Assembly: GCA_934590135.1 (NCBI GenBank)
Contig: CAKTOT010000010.1
Coordinates: 1 to 37,154, forward strand
Length of the DNA: 37,154 nt
Direction of reading: 5' to 3'
Origin: an uncultured Muribaculaceae bacterium
GTDB lineage: Bacteria > Bacteroidota > Bacteroidia > Bacteroidales > Muribaculaceae
Every line of letters starts with the position of its first letter. Position 1 is the first letter of the stretch. Of the stretch, positions 8,372 to 15,805 are shown one piece after another. The notes under the pieces were generated by a model. It saw only the letters and a program-made list of their open reading frames with translations, was not told where the DNA came from and searched no databases. The translations under genes and the position numbers were made by a program.

Positions 8372-9151
8372 TTATGTCGCTTCGGGTCCGCGATATTGAC
8401 CTTTGGAGTGGGTGGCATGTCCGTACATCACGGCGTGTGTCGGGCAGCGGTGATAGCAGGCCAGGCACATTGCACAATTTCGGCCCCAATGCGGATGCCC
8501 GTCTTCGATTGTGATATTTGACATCGGGCAGGCTCGGGCGCATGTTCCGCAGCCTATGCATACGTCCGTGACGGTAAAGCGTTGCGGTTTGACCCCATTG
8601 TTTTTGAAACTCGGGTATATAACCGAGGTCTTCAGCCAAGCACAGCATCCGCGCGTAACCATATCGTGAGGCTGTGCCGAGAGGTTGTCTTGCATTATGG
8701 CTGCGGCTATGACCGCTATGCGTTTCGGTGCTGCATCGATTTTGGCACGCCGTATTTCATCTTTGTCGACATCGAAGCCGGGGAGACATATGTATGTATT
8801 GGGCATTTGGATGGTGTATGCCGATCGAGGCGTCCATCCGCGGTCGGAAATTATACTGCGCCACATTTTGGCCGCATTGCCGGCGTCGTCGCCGCAGGTG
8901 GCCACCATGTAGTGCGGCACTTCGGATGCTCCTGCGATGTCGGCTTGACGCATATATTCGACGACCACCGGCGGCACTCCCCAACTATATATAGGGAACA
9001 TCCATACGATGCGCTGCCGAGTGGAGGTTTTGTCCGGTATGTCGCCGTCGCGCTGTCGTGGAGATATGTCATAGGCCTTGTCGCCCAGCGCTTTGGCCAG
9101 CATTTTGGCACAGTATCGCGTATTGCCTGTTCCGCTGAAATATAGTATCAT
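8372..9151 (-). CDS. EFR1-type flavodoxin/ferredoxin fusion
   Basis: A 259-aa two-domain redox protein. The N-terminal flavodoxin-like part starts MILYFSGTGNTRY, with the FMN phosphate-binding SGTGNTR at 6-12. The C-terminal part carries two [4Fe-4S] cluster motifs: Cys198/201/204/208 (CIGCGTCARACP) and Cys226/229/232/236 (CAMCLACYHRCP). This arrangement defines the EFR1 family of Bacteroidales and clostridial electron carriers. Partners are unknown. It follows the Smr-family gene by 64 bp on the same strand, and no separate promoter is evident. It converges with the ABC ATPase gene, with 37 bp between stops and no obvious terminator. Confidence 0.9.
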   Translation of the reverse strand: MILYFSGTGNTRYCAKMLAKALGDKAYDISPRQRDGDIPDKTSTRQRIVWMFPIYSWGVPPVVVEYMRQADIAGASEVPHYMVATCGDDAGNAAKMWRSIISDRGWTPRSAYTIQMPNTYICLPGFDVDKDEIRRAKIDAAPKRIAVIAAAIMQDNLSAQPHDMVTRGCCAWLKTSVIYPSFKNNGVKPQRFTVTDVCIGCGTCARACPMSNITIEDGHPHWGRNCAMCLACYHRCPTHAVMYGHATHSKGQYRGPEAT

Positions 9152-9215
9152 AGTTTGTGCCGGTTTGGTTTGTCTGTCGTCACTGAGATGCTTTAAATTA
9201 TTATATTCCTAAGTG

Positions 9216-10310
9216 TCAGCGTATAGTGACCTGAGTGGCTCCGAAGCCGTATTTTTGGAACGAGGCGTCTTGGACATCTTGTCCGCGGTAGCGGTGTTCC
9301 AATTCTTTGATGAGTGCTTGGCGCAACTTGCCTTCGCCTTTGCCGTGGATGAATATTATACGGCGTCCGTGGCGCCGTAGATTGGCGTCCATAATGCGGC
9401 GGAAAGTGTCCACCTGATAGTTGAGAATATCGGCGGGGGACATTCCGGCGGTGGTATCCAGCAGACTGTCTATATGTAGATCTACTTCCAGCGGGTCGGC
9501 GTCATTGTTTTCTGTTTTGACTGTCGGGCGGCGGCGTACCGGGCGGCGGTCGGCGCGTTTCTTTTCTTCGAGGGCACGGCGCAATGCCTTTGCGGTATCG
9601 TCGGCGCGTTTGGCTGCATTGTCTGCCGGGACGTCATTGGTGACCAATGCCGTTGCCAGCACCGGAGTGTCAAAATACTCGTTGGGCCTGAAGCAATGTA
9701 CCTTGAAGAATTTGGTGGTGTCGATATTGATGCGCACGTCCAACGGTGTCTTGGGCTGGAATGTCCGGCCTTGCTTGTATGCCAAAGCCTGAAAACGTAT
9801 ATGGTCCAGTGCTGAGACGACTTCGGAAGTGTGTTCGCCTACAAGCAGCTGGATATTTGGCTCAACGGTGCCGGCGTATATCGTATTCCACGTGTCTTCG
9901 CCGTCACGTTGTGCCATCAAGACAAAATCGAGATAGTAGTTGGAATCGTTGATGAGATAGCAATCGTATCCCGAAGCGCCGATGTGCCGCAAATCGTCGG
10001 CTTCCCAACCCAGGACGATATTGAGGCTGTCGCCGCCGGGCGTTTCTATGGCCGCTTCGGTCGGGACGACGGGCTGTGTCGTATGTGTGGTAGGTGCGGT
10101 TTGCGGCTGCGCCTGCTTGGATGGTTGAGGCGTCTCGATGGCGGCGCCCATACGTGTATTTTGGTCTGTAGATACCACTACGCATTCGCGCAGCAGTACC
10201 GGAGTTTCGAAGCCGTCGTCGTCTACCACGGCAATATTTCCTTCGATGCGGACTATGCGTCCACCCCCCACAGCGTTGAGGTAGCGCACAGTATCTCCTA
10301 CTTTTGCCAT
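9216..10310 (-). CDS. DUF2027 protein with C-terminal Smr domain
   Basis: A 364-aa protein. The start at 10310 (MAKVGDTVRYLNAVGGG) lies just below the promoter at 10342-10372; a frame extending to 10553 runs through that promoter and is rejected. The N-terminal ~60 residues look like a small beta barrel (VGDTVRYLNAVGGGRIVRI). A middle beta-rich domain of the Bacteroidetes DUF2027 type follows. The last ~85 residues form a Smr domain with VDLHIDSL and HGKGEGKLRQAL. Smr domains of MutS2 and relatives nick or cleave nucleic acids, but the role of this Bacteroidetes form is not established. A charged Arg/Lys linker precedes the Smr domain. Confidence 0.88.
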   Translation of the reverse strand: MAKVGDTVRYLNAVGGGRIVRIEGNIAVVDDDGFETPVLLRECVVVSTDQNTRMGAAIETPQPSKQAQPQTAPTTHTTQPVVPTEAAIETPGGDSLNIVLGWEADDLRHIGASGYDCYLINDSNYYLDFVLMAQRDGEDTWNTIYAGTVEPNIQLLVGEHTSEVVSALDHIRFQALAYKQGRTFQPKTPLDVRINIDTTKFFKVHCFRPNEYFDTPVLATALVTNDVPADNAAKRADDTAKALRRALEEKKRADRRPVRRRPTVKTENNDADPLEVDLHIDSLLDTTAGMSPADILNYQVDTFRRIMDANLRRHGRRIIFIHGKGEGKLRQALIKELEHRYRGQDVQDASFQKYGFGATQVTIR

Positions 10311-10341
10311 AATTGTATGTGTGTTTCTTTTTAATTTGGTG

Positions 10342-10372
10342 CAAAAGTACGGAAATTCCGACAGAAAGGCAA
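10342..10372 (-). promoter_or_regulatory. Promoter of the DUF2027/Smr gene
   Basis: Minus-strand TTG at 10372-10370, a 20-nt spacer, and TACTTTTG at 10349-10342. This is a full Bacteroidetes consensus promoter. The transcription start would be near 10335, leaving a leader of about 25 nt before the ATG at 10310. Confidence 0.75.
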
Positions 10373-10417
10373 GAATTCGGTGTATATGAGCAATGAGACG
10401 ACAAGGCGTCGGCAGTT

Positions 10418-10467
10418 TCGGCATCGTTCGGCTTCCGGAATGTTTGGCCTCGGCGTCGTTCGGCCTT
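10418..10467. repeat. Two imperfect 17-18 bp direct repeats
   Basis: TCGGCATCGTTCGGCTT at 10418-10434 recurs as TCGGCGTCGTTCGGCCTT at 10450-10467, spaced 32 bp start to start. The copies are GC-rich in an otherwise AT-rich intergenic region. Their role is unknown; they could be operator half-sites or part of a dispersed repeat. Confidence 0.5.
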
Positions 10468-10499
10468 GGTGTGCCTGATTGTGTCCCGCTGCGGAGATG

Positions 10500-10519
10500 T
10501 CGTGATATGAAAATCACGA
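10500..10519. repeat. Short inverted repeat
   Basis: A 7-bp perfect inverted repeat, TCGTGAT at 10500-10506 and ATCACGA at 10513-10519, with a 6-nt spacer. It lies just past the terminator of the candidate sRNA. It could be a regulator site for the Smr gene, but it is too short to be sure. Confidence 0.35.
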
Positions 10520-10525
10520 AGCAAG

Positions 10526-10567
10526 AAAAAAAGGAAATAGGCGACTTTCGCAAGCTGCCTATTTCCT
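10526..10567 (-). terminator. Strong intrinsic terminator of the candidate sRNA
   Basis: Arms 10532-10542 and 10557-10567 are perfectly complementary over 11 bp. The loop region can extend the stem to a GCGA tetraloop. On the minus strand it is followed by seven consecutive U (10532-10526). The orientation of the U run shows it serves a minus-strand transcript. Confidence 0.8.
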
Positions 10568-10637
10568 AAAACCTATGATTCACTTATTATTGTACTTAGA
10601 TGCTATTTGGATAGATGTCTATAGTTTCCCTTATTTG
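10526..10637 (-). ncRNA. Candidate ~112-nt small RNA
   Basis: A minus-strand transcript is predicted from about 10637 (7 nt after TACCTTTG at 10651-10644) to a U run at 10532-10526. There is no ATG anywhere in it on that strand, so it is unlikely to be a coding leader. The 3' end folds as a terminator: an 11-bp perfect stem, one A.C mismatch, about 4 more pairs and a GCGA (GNRA) loop. Upstream, AAACUAU near the 5' end can pair with AUAG-G-UUU before the terminator with one bulged G, closing a second domain. I do not recognise it as SRP RNA, 6S, tmRNA or RNase P RNA. The Smr gene downstream has its own promoter, so this looks free-standing. Confidence 0.6.
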
Positions 10638-10643
10638 ACAATG

Positions 10644-10651
10644 CAAAGGTA
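10644..10651 (-). promoter_or_regulatory. -7 element of the candidate sRNA
   Basis: TACCTTTG on the minus strand matches TAnnTTTG exactly. No TTG is found 19-21 nt upstream, so the -33 part is weak. It sits about 80 nt upstream of the terminator hairpin with no coding sequence between. Confidence 0.6.
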
Positions 10652-10837
10652 TCAAAAATTTATTAGGTAGTTAATGGTGTAAATAATAATTATGAATTGT
10701 TAACGTAAATTTGCAATAACTAAAGTTGTGGTCATCTTTACAAGCTTTAGGCAGAACGTGTGGCACTTCGGTTGAGTTATATGGTAAGTATTCTAAAATT
10801 TAACAGTTTATACAACCTGCTTATAGTAAAAAATGAC

Positions 10838-10845
10838 TACCTTTG
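10838..10845 (+). promoter_or_regulatory. -7 element of the Ig-repeat protein gene
   Basis: TACCTTTG on the plus strand is a perfect -7 consensus. Transcription would start near 10852, giving a leader of about 113 nt. Because this element lies within the in-frame extension beginning at 10833, it supports the start codon at 10965. Confidence 0.65.
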
Positions 10846-10859
10846 TGCTCCCAAATATA

Positions 10860-10879
10860 AGGAGAGGTCGCCCTTTCCT
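10860..10879 (+). promoter_or_regulatory. Leader hairpin near the 5' end of the Ig-repeat mRNA
   Basis: AGGAGAGG (10860-10867) pairs with CCTTTCCT (10872-10879), with one G.U pair and a UCGC loop. It would sit about 8 nt from the predicted 5' end. The rest of the leader down to the ATG is A-rich and unstructured. This pattern fits an mRNA-stabilising 5' hairpin plus a translation-enhancing leader. Confidence 0.4.
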
Positions 10880-10964
10880 CAGCCTACCAAAGCAGAGTTT
10901 GTTAGACCCGATTGATTCCGAAAATAAATTCATCAACCAAATACTAATCAATAAACAAAAACTT

Positions 10965-12626
10965 ATGAAAAAATTTTTACTCAGCCTCGCTGCTGTAGTC
11001 CTCAGCGGCACATTCGCAATGGCTGAAACTGTGACTGTCGACTTCTCTGACGAGACGACTGCAGCACTTCTGCCCTCAACAGAATCCGCTACTGCGTCAA
11101 CAGCTAAAATCAACGGAGTTGACTTCGAGTTCGTAAACTGCAAGAAAGGAAAATACAGTGGTGCCACATATCTGCAACTTAAAAAGTCCGCAGGTTCTGT
11201 AGCGTTTACGCTTGCAGACAACTGCACGAAAATCACGATTACCACTAGTGGAAGCGGTTCTACGAGTGTCAAGGTGTCTCTGCTCGCCGGTACTAACGCG
11301 GTCAAAGAAAATGTAACGCTGAATGCCACGAGTACAGACTTCGCGTTTGAAATCCCTGCAGACTATCAGGCTGCCGGTACAAAGTACACTCTCAAGGTGA
11401 CCAATAGTAAAAATGCTCAGATCTCCAAAGTTGTGTTTGAGACAGAACAGGGCGGCGGTTCTGAGAAAGCCGATGCCGGCCTGGCATTCGCCAGCGAGAC
11501 CGTCAACGCCACTCTCGGCGAAGCCGTTCCCGAGAACGCGCTGACCAAGGTCACCGATGCCGCTGCCGTATACTCTTCCTCTAACGAAGAAGTTGCTACC
11601 GTAGACGCCGCTACCGGCGTGGTTACACTCGTTGCAGCCGGTACGACCACCATCAAGGCCGCTACCGAAGCTACAGATACATACAAGGCCGGCGAAGCAT
11701 CCTATACCCTTGTGGTTGTAGACCCCAATGCCAAGAAAGAAGCCAATCTGGCTTTTGCAAATGCCACTGTTACTGTAGATCTCAGCGAAACCGTTCCCGC
11801 TAACGAACTCACCAAAGACACCGATGCTGCCGTTGTATACACTTCCTCCAACGAAGAAGTGGCTACCGTAGACGCTGCTACCGGCGAGGTTAAACTCGTC
11901 GCAGTTGGTACAACCACCATCAAGGCTGTTGCCGAAGCTACAGACAAATACGAAGCCGGCGAAGCATCCTACACGCTCACCGTTACGGACAAAGCCGATA
12001 TCGTTTACGAAAATACTTGTTTCGCAAAAGACTGCGGCTTCACCTTCGAAGCAGCTACAGACTTCAATCCCTGGGGTGTTGATTCGAAATACGGTCTGAA
12101 AGCCAGCGCATATAATGGAGCAGCTAATGCATCGGATGCATACGCTGTTTCGCCCGTATTCGACCTTACCAACCGTATCGCGCCCGCCGAAATAACTTTC
12201 GAGCAGGCTATGAATCAGTTCAAGCTCAATAATAAATTAATTGATGTAGCTGACGTTGTGAATTATGTTGAAATCGCTGTTCGCGAAGAAGGCGCTACTA
12301 CCTGGACCAAACTTTCCGATGTTACTGCTCCCACAAAATTCGCTTGGACTTATTATGAACAAACTATTGACTTGAGCACATATATAGGAAAGAAAGTACA
12401 GGTGGGCTTCCACTACATCTCGACCGCCGAAATCGCCGGTACTTGGGAATTAAAGAATGTCAAAGTTACGGCAAAACTGAAATCCGGTGTATCCGACATC
12501 ACTGTCGAAGACGAAGATGCTCCCGTGGTATACTACAACCTGCAAGGTGTACGCGTAGCCACCCCCGCTAACGGTCTCTACATCCGCGTACAAGGCAAGA
12601 AAGCCACTAAGGTACTCGTTCGCTAA
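10965..12626 (+). CDS. Secreted protein with tandem Ig-like repeats and C-terminal sorting-type tail
   Basis: A 553-aa protein. The start at 10965 gives the signal peptide MKKFLLSLAAVVLSGTFAMA. A beta-rich N-terminal domain (about residues 20-155) is followed by two 89-residue bacterial Ig-like repeats that share SSNEEVATVDAATG and GTTTIKA. A choice-of-anchor-J-like domain (VSPVFDLTN, ITFEQAMNQF, KVQVGFHY) covers roughly residues 345-505. The final ~30 residues, YYNLQGVRVATPANGLYI then KATKVLVR, are a tail widespread on exported Bacteroidales proteins and similar to type IX secretion C-terminal signals. It is probably surface-exposed or released; the ligand is unknown. It is transcribed alone, from a strong leader to a hairpin terminator. 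Confidence 0.85.
   Translation: MKKFLLSLAAVVLSGTFAMAETVTVDFSDETTAALLPSTESATASTAKINGVDFEFVNCKKGKYSGATYLQLKKSAGSVAFTLADNCTKITITTSGSGSTSVKVSLLAGTNAVKENVTLNATSTDFAFEIPADYQAAGTKYTLKVTNSKNAQISKVVFETEQGGGSEKADAGLAFASETVNATLGEAVPENALTKVTDAAAVYSSSNEEVATVDAATGVVTLVAAGTTTIKAATEATDTYKAGEASYTLVVVDPNAKKEANLAFANATVTVDLSETVPANELTKDTDAAVVYTSSNEEVATVDAATGEVKLVAVGTTTIKAVAEATDKYEAGEASYTLTVTDKADIVYENTCFAKDCGFTFEAATDFNPWGVDSKYGLKASAYNGAANASDAYAVSPVFDLTNRIAPAEITFEQAMNQFKLNNKLIDVADVVNYVEIAVREEGATTWTKLSDVTAPTKFAWTYYEQTIDLSTYIGKKVQVGFHYISTAEIAGTWELKNVKVTAKLKSGVSDITVEDEDAPVVYYNLQGVRVATPANGLYIRVQGKKATKVLVR
11469..12002 (+). repeat. Tandem 267-bp repeat (two copies) inside the Ig-repeat gene
   Basis: Copy 1 is about 11469-11735 and copy 2 about 11736-12002, an 89-codon period. 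Long stretches are nearly the same in both DNA and protein, for example those encoding SSNEEVATVDAATG. This suggests fairly recent duplication and possible copy-number variation between strains. Confidence 0.8.
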
Positions 12627-12657
12627 TAGCAGCCATAGGCTGATAACAGAATAATTG

Positions 12658-12693
12658 CAGCGGGCCGCATCCATTCCGGGATGCGGCCCGCTG
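12658..12693. terminator. Bidirectional hairpin between convergent genes
   Basis: A 15-bp perfect GC-rich stem (12658-12672 with 12679-12693) around a 6-nt loop. It lies between the Ig-repeat gene stop (12626) and the dus stop (12728). There is no clear U tract in either direction. The symmetrical stem can serve both transcripts. Confidence 0.7.
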
Positions 12694-12727
12694 TCGTATT
12701 GTATCGGTCGGCTTCGGTATACCCGCC

Positions 12728-13645
12728 TTATTGCCGCAGCGATGCTACGGCGGCCTCGTATGCGGCAAGTGTATGGGCCTTGACTATGGCCTTGAGTGCG
12801 CGGCGATAGGCCGAAAATGCTGTTGCGTATTCCCAGTAAGGCTTGACGTGCGCCAGAATTTGGGCCGCGCCGCAATATCGTGCGACTGCCTCGGCATATA
12901 CGGTATCGAGCATCGTAATAAAGGCTTGGCGTTGTTGTGCCTCGTCATACTCGCGGCCTTGACAGATTTCGGCGGCGAGGGTGGGGCGACCTATGAGGCC
13001 GCGGCCGACCATAATGCCGTAAAGCGAGGGGAAGCGCGTATACAGAGCCTTGGCCTGCTCGGGCGTGCGGATGTCTCCGTTGTAGACAACGCGGTGCGTG
13101 GTTGCGTCTGTGATTTGGGCAAAGGCTTCGATGTCGGCCGCGCCGCCGTATTGCATCTTGGCCGTGCGCGGATGTACGCACAGGTGATGTAGCTGTATAT
13201 CGTTGATGACGGGCATAGCCGAGCGCCATTGCTCCGGATTGTCTATGCCCAAGCGCATCTTGACCGAGAAAGATATGCCGCTGTATCTGCCGGCGATGTC
13301 TGCGGCCACAGACTCCAATAGCGGAATATCGGCGATGACGGCTGCGCCGCGACCATGCTTCACCTGTGGCACAAAAGGGCAGCCCATATTCAGGTCTATG
13401 GATGTATACCCGACATCGACAAGGCTGTCGCAGAGTATGCGCAGCTCGGTGATGTCGCGAAATATGATTTGAGGTATTGCGTTGCGGTCCTCGGCGGCAT
13501 CTCGCATTGCACGCGGTGACGGATGTCCGCCTTCGACGCGCACAAAAGGTGTGAAATAAGCATCGATGCCGCCGCATAGCCGCATATGGACGCGACGCCA
13601 TAAGGCGGTGGTGTACCCTTGCAAAGGTGCGGCGTATATTACCAT
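12728..13645 (-). CDS. dus: tRNA-dihydrouridine synthase
   Basis: A 305-aa flavoprotein that reduces uridine in tRNA D-loops. The N-terminus MVIYAAPLQGYTTALWRR is the Dus opening (usually APM.g.td..fR). NMGCP contains the catalytic Cys89, followed by SVKMRLG, HPRTAKMQYGG, VVYNGDIRTPEQA and GIMVGRGLIGRP for the FMN barrel. A C-terminal helical domain follows. The start at 13645 overlaps the dihydroorotase stop by 7 bp; upstream in-frame ATGs lie within pyrC and are unlikely. It is the last gene of the five-gene operon. Confidence 0.9.
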   Translation of the reverse strand: MVIYAAPLQGYTTALWRRVHMRLCGGIDAYFTPFVRVEGGHPSPRAMRDAAEDRNAIPQIIFRDITELRILCDSLVDVGYTSIDLNMGCPFVPQVKHGRGAAVIADIPLLESVAADIAGRYSGISFSVKMRLGIDNPEQWRSAMPVINDIQLHHLCVHPRTAKMQYGGAADIEAFAQITDATTHRVVYNGDIRTPEQAKALYTRFPSLYGIMVGRGLIGRPTLAAEICQGREYDEAQQRQAFITMLDTVYAEAVARYCGAAQILAHVKPYWEYATAFSAYRRALKAIVKAHTLAAYEAAVASLRQ

Positions 13646-14955
13646 CGGCGTGCAAATTCGAGGGGCATGGCTTTGCCTTGCCGCCTGCCGTTGAGCCATG
13701 TGTCGATGATGCGATATCGGAGTGCTCGACCATCCATAGGAGTCCATGCGCAGCGCGATACCACATCGGCATCGTGCACGATGTAGGGCACCACGCGGCG
13801 TATGCGTGCGATGTCTGCATACATACCCGGGGCGATGTCGCCTCGCCGCTGTATGCCGTAGAGTAGAGCCGGATTGTGGCACATAAGACGTACGACAGCG
13901 TCTATGTCAAAGAGTCCGAGCATAGCCGGGACTGAGAATTGCACCATCGGAGCGCCCGAGGCGGCGCGTAATGCTCCGCCGGCCTTTTCGGTCAAGAGGT
14001 GCGGCGCATGGTCGGTGGCGATGATGTCGATGCGCCCGTCGATGACAGCTCGGCGCAGTGCTTCGCGATCGGCAGCGGTCTTGACGGCCGGATTCATCTT
14101 CATACGCGGGTTGTCGCCGTCTTCCTCGGCACACCACAGCAGGTGATGCGGTGATACTTCGGCCGTGATGCGCTTGGACGTCGATAACGGTTGGTCAGAG
14201 AGTAATGCCGCCTCGTCGGCGGTGGTGACGTGTGCGATATGCAGCCGAGTGCCGTATTGTCGGGCAAGTGTGATGGCGCGTTCGGTGGCACGTAGGCAGG
14301 CTTCGGCCGGACGTATTTTGCTGTGTACGCGCACCGGGACTTCGGCGTTGCCGTAGAGTGCCGATATGAATGCTCGATTTTCAGCGATTATTTCTTCGTC
14401 TTCGGCATGCACTACGATGATGACGTCCAGCGATGCTGCCAAGTCAAAGAGGCGCCGCAGGTCGTCGTCCTTGTCCACAAGCATATTGCCTGTGGACGAG
14501 CCCATGAAAAGCTTTATGCCGGGGATGATGCGGTAGTCGGCTTGCGCCAGGTCCTTGAGGTTGGCCGAGCCGGCGGCACCTATAAAGAAGGCGTAATTGG
14601 CATTGGCGACCTTGGCGGCACGTTTCATCTTGGCGCGTACCAAAGCCATCGTCGTTGTCTGCGGCACCGTATTGGGCATATCCAATATCGAGGTGACGCC
14701 TCCGGCGCGTGCGGCTGCGGTTTCGGTGGCGATGTCTCCTTTATGGGTCAGTCCGGGGTCGCGAGTATGCACATGGCAGTCTATGGCGCCGGGTATGAGC
14801 AGGTCGCCGCCGCAGTCGGTAAGCTCGTCCGCAACCATCCCGGGCGGCGGTGTGCCGAAGCCAGTCTTGCCGATTTTGTCTCCGTCTATATACACGTATG
14901 CCGGAGTCCCCTCGGGGGCTCCGGCAAAGGTTGCATTATATAGTAATGTTGTCAT
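13639..14955 (-). CDS. pyrC: Dihydroorotase
   Basis: A 438-aa amidohydrolase that cyclises N-carbamoyl-aspartate to dihydroorotate in pyrimidine synthesis. The full binuclear zinc set is visible: DCHVHTRDPG (His61, His63), the carbamylated Lys148 in GIKLF, His183 in VVHAEDE, His242 in IAHVTT and Asp315 in TDHAPH. It therefore looks active rather than a pseudo-dihydroorotase. The length is normal for the long (class I) bacterial type. Its ATG overlaps the stop of the upstream mannosyltransferase gene in an ATGA, indicating translational coupling. Confidence 0.93.
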   Translation of the reverse strand: MTTLLYNATFAGAPEGTPAYVYIDGDKIGKTGFGTPPPGMVADELTDCGGDLLIPGAIDCHVHTRDPGLTHKGDIATETAAARAGGVTSILDMPNTVPQTTTMALVRAKMKRAAKVANANYAFFIGAAGSANLKDLAQADYRIIPGIKLFMGSSTGNMLVDKDDDLRRLFDLAASLDVIIVVHAEDEEIIAENRAFISALYGNAEVPVRVHSKIRPAEACLRATERAITLARQYGTRLHIAHVTTADEAALLSDQPLSTSKRITAEVSPHHLLWCAEEDGDNPRMKMNPAVKTAADREALRRAVIDGRIDIIATDHAPHLLTEKAGGALRAASGAPMVQFSVPAMLGLFDIDAVVRLMCHNPALLYGIQRRGDIAPGMYADIARIRRVVPYIVHDADVVSRCAWTPMDGRALRYRIIDTWLNGRRQGKAMPLEFARRW

Positions 14956-15719
14956 TGCCGTGTGGCGGCGTGACGTTTCTTGATGCGGCCGGTGGCGCCC
15001 CACCATTTGAGCTTGATGACGCCGAAAAGGGCTTCGCCGAAGATGCCGGAATTCATCTTGGACGTTCCGAGAACACGGTTGACAAAGACTATGGGTACTT
15101 CTGTGATGCGAAATCCCAGTACGTGTGCGGTGTACTTCATCTCGATTTGGAAGGCGTAGCCTTTGAAGTGTATCGCATCCAGGTTCATGGCTCGCAGTAC
15201 TTCGGCGCGGTAGCATACGAATCCGGCGGTGGTATCACGTACGTGCAGTCCGGTGACTATGCGCACATATTTAGAGGCATAATAGGACATCAGGACGCGT
15301 CCCATGGGCCAATTGACGACATTGACTCCGGTGAGGTATCGCGAGCCTACGGCGACATCGCCTTGTCCGCTTACCAGGGCTTGGCGCAATCGCGGCAGGT
15401 CCTTTGGGTTGTGCGAAAAGTCGGCATCCATCTCGCAGATGTACTCGTACCCGTGAGCCAGGCCCCAACGGAAGCCTTCGATGTAGGCGGTGCCGAGGCC
15501 GAGTTTGCCCGCGCGTTCGATGATGTCTACGCGCCCGGGATGCTCTCCCATTTTTTCGCGCACGATTGCGGCGGTGCCGTCGGGCGAGTTGTCGTCAATC
15601 ACGAGGATGTCGAAAGGCGTGTCAAGTGCCAGTACGGCATCTATGATGGCGGCCGCATTTTCCTTCTCGTTGTACATCGGTATGATTACGAGGGTGTCGG
15701 CTTTGGCTTGTGTAGTCAT
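14952..15719 (-). CDS. Polyprenol monophosphomannose synthase (GT2, DPM1-like)
   Basis: A 255-aa cytoplasmic GT2 enzyme resembling dolichol/polyprenol-phosphate mannose synthase, which moves mannose from GDP-mannose to a lipid phosphate carrier. Motifs are VIIPMYNEKEN, DDNSPDGT at 42-49, DADFSH at 98-103, VGSRYLTG, and the C-terminal KMNSGIFGEA. It lacks the C-terminal membrane anchor found in some homologues. The lipid-linked mannose probably feeds protein O-glycosylation or surface glycans; that role is inference. The next gene, pyrC, starts at its stop codon. Confidence 0.88.
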   Translation of the reverse strand: MTTQAKADTLVIIPMYNEKENAAAIIDAVLALDTPFDILVIDDNSPDGTAAIVREKMGEHPGRVDIIERAGKLGLGTAYIEGFRWGLAHGYEYICEMDADFSHNPKDLPRLRQALVSGQGDVAVGSRYLTGVNVVNWPMGRVLMSYYASKYVRIVTGLHVRDTTAGFVCYRAEVLRAMNLDAIHFKGYAFQIEMKYTAHVLGFRITEVPIVFVNRVLGTSKMNSGIFGEALFGVIKLKWWGATGRIKKRHAATRQ

Positions 15720-15805
15720 CTTGTAATGTTATATTGAAAGGCGGCGCGGACTGCCGGCCCAAAGTGTGAAGTGGCGCAGTAGTCCTGCACCGGATATTGT
15801 CGAGG

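Larger units (their letters stand above)
10311..10964. other. 654-bp intergenic region with three promoters and a candidate sRNA
   Basis: No protein gene is supported here. From left to right it holds the Smr-gene promoter (10342-10372), a pair of GC-rich direct repeats (10418-10467), a small inverted repeat (10500-10519), a candidate noncoding RNA (10526-10637) with its -7 element (10644-10651), and AT-rich sequence with a plus-strand TAAATTTG at 10706-10713. The promoter and leader of the Ig-repeat protein lie at 10838-10964. Confidence 0.7.

Noticed and set aside
10706..10713. TAAATTTG on the plus strand as a second promoter for the Ig-repeat gene
   Set aside because: It matches the -7 consensus, but the sequence is so AT-rich that a chance match is likely, and no TTG is found at the right distance. 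The element at 10838 is closer and better placed.
12945..13820. Open frame of 291 codons on the minus strand overlapping dus and pyrC in another frame
   Set aside because: It is rich in Arg, His and Cys, typical of an out-of-frame reading, while dus and pyrC carry complete catalytic motifs.
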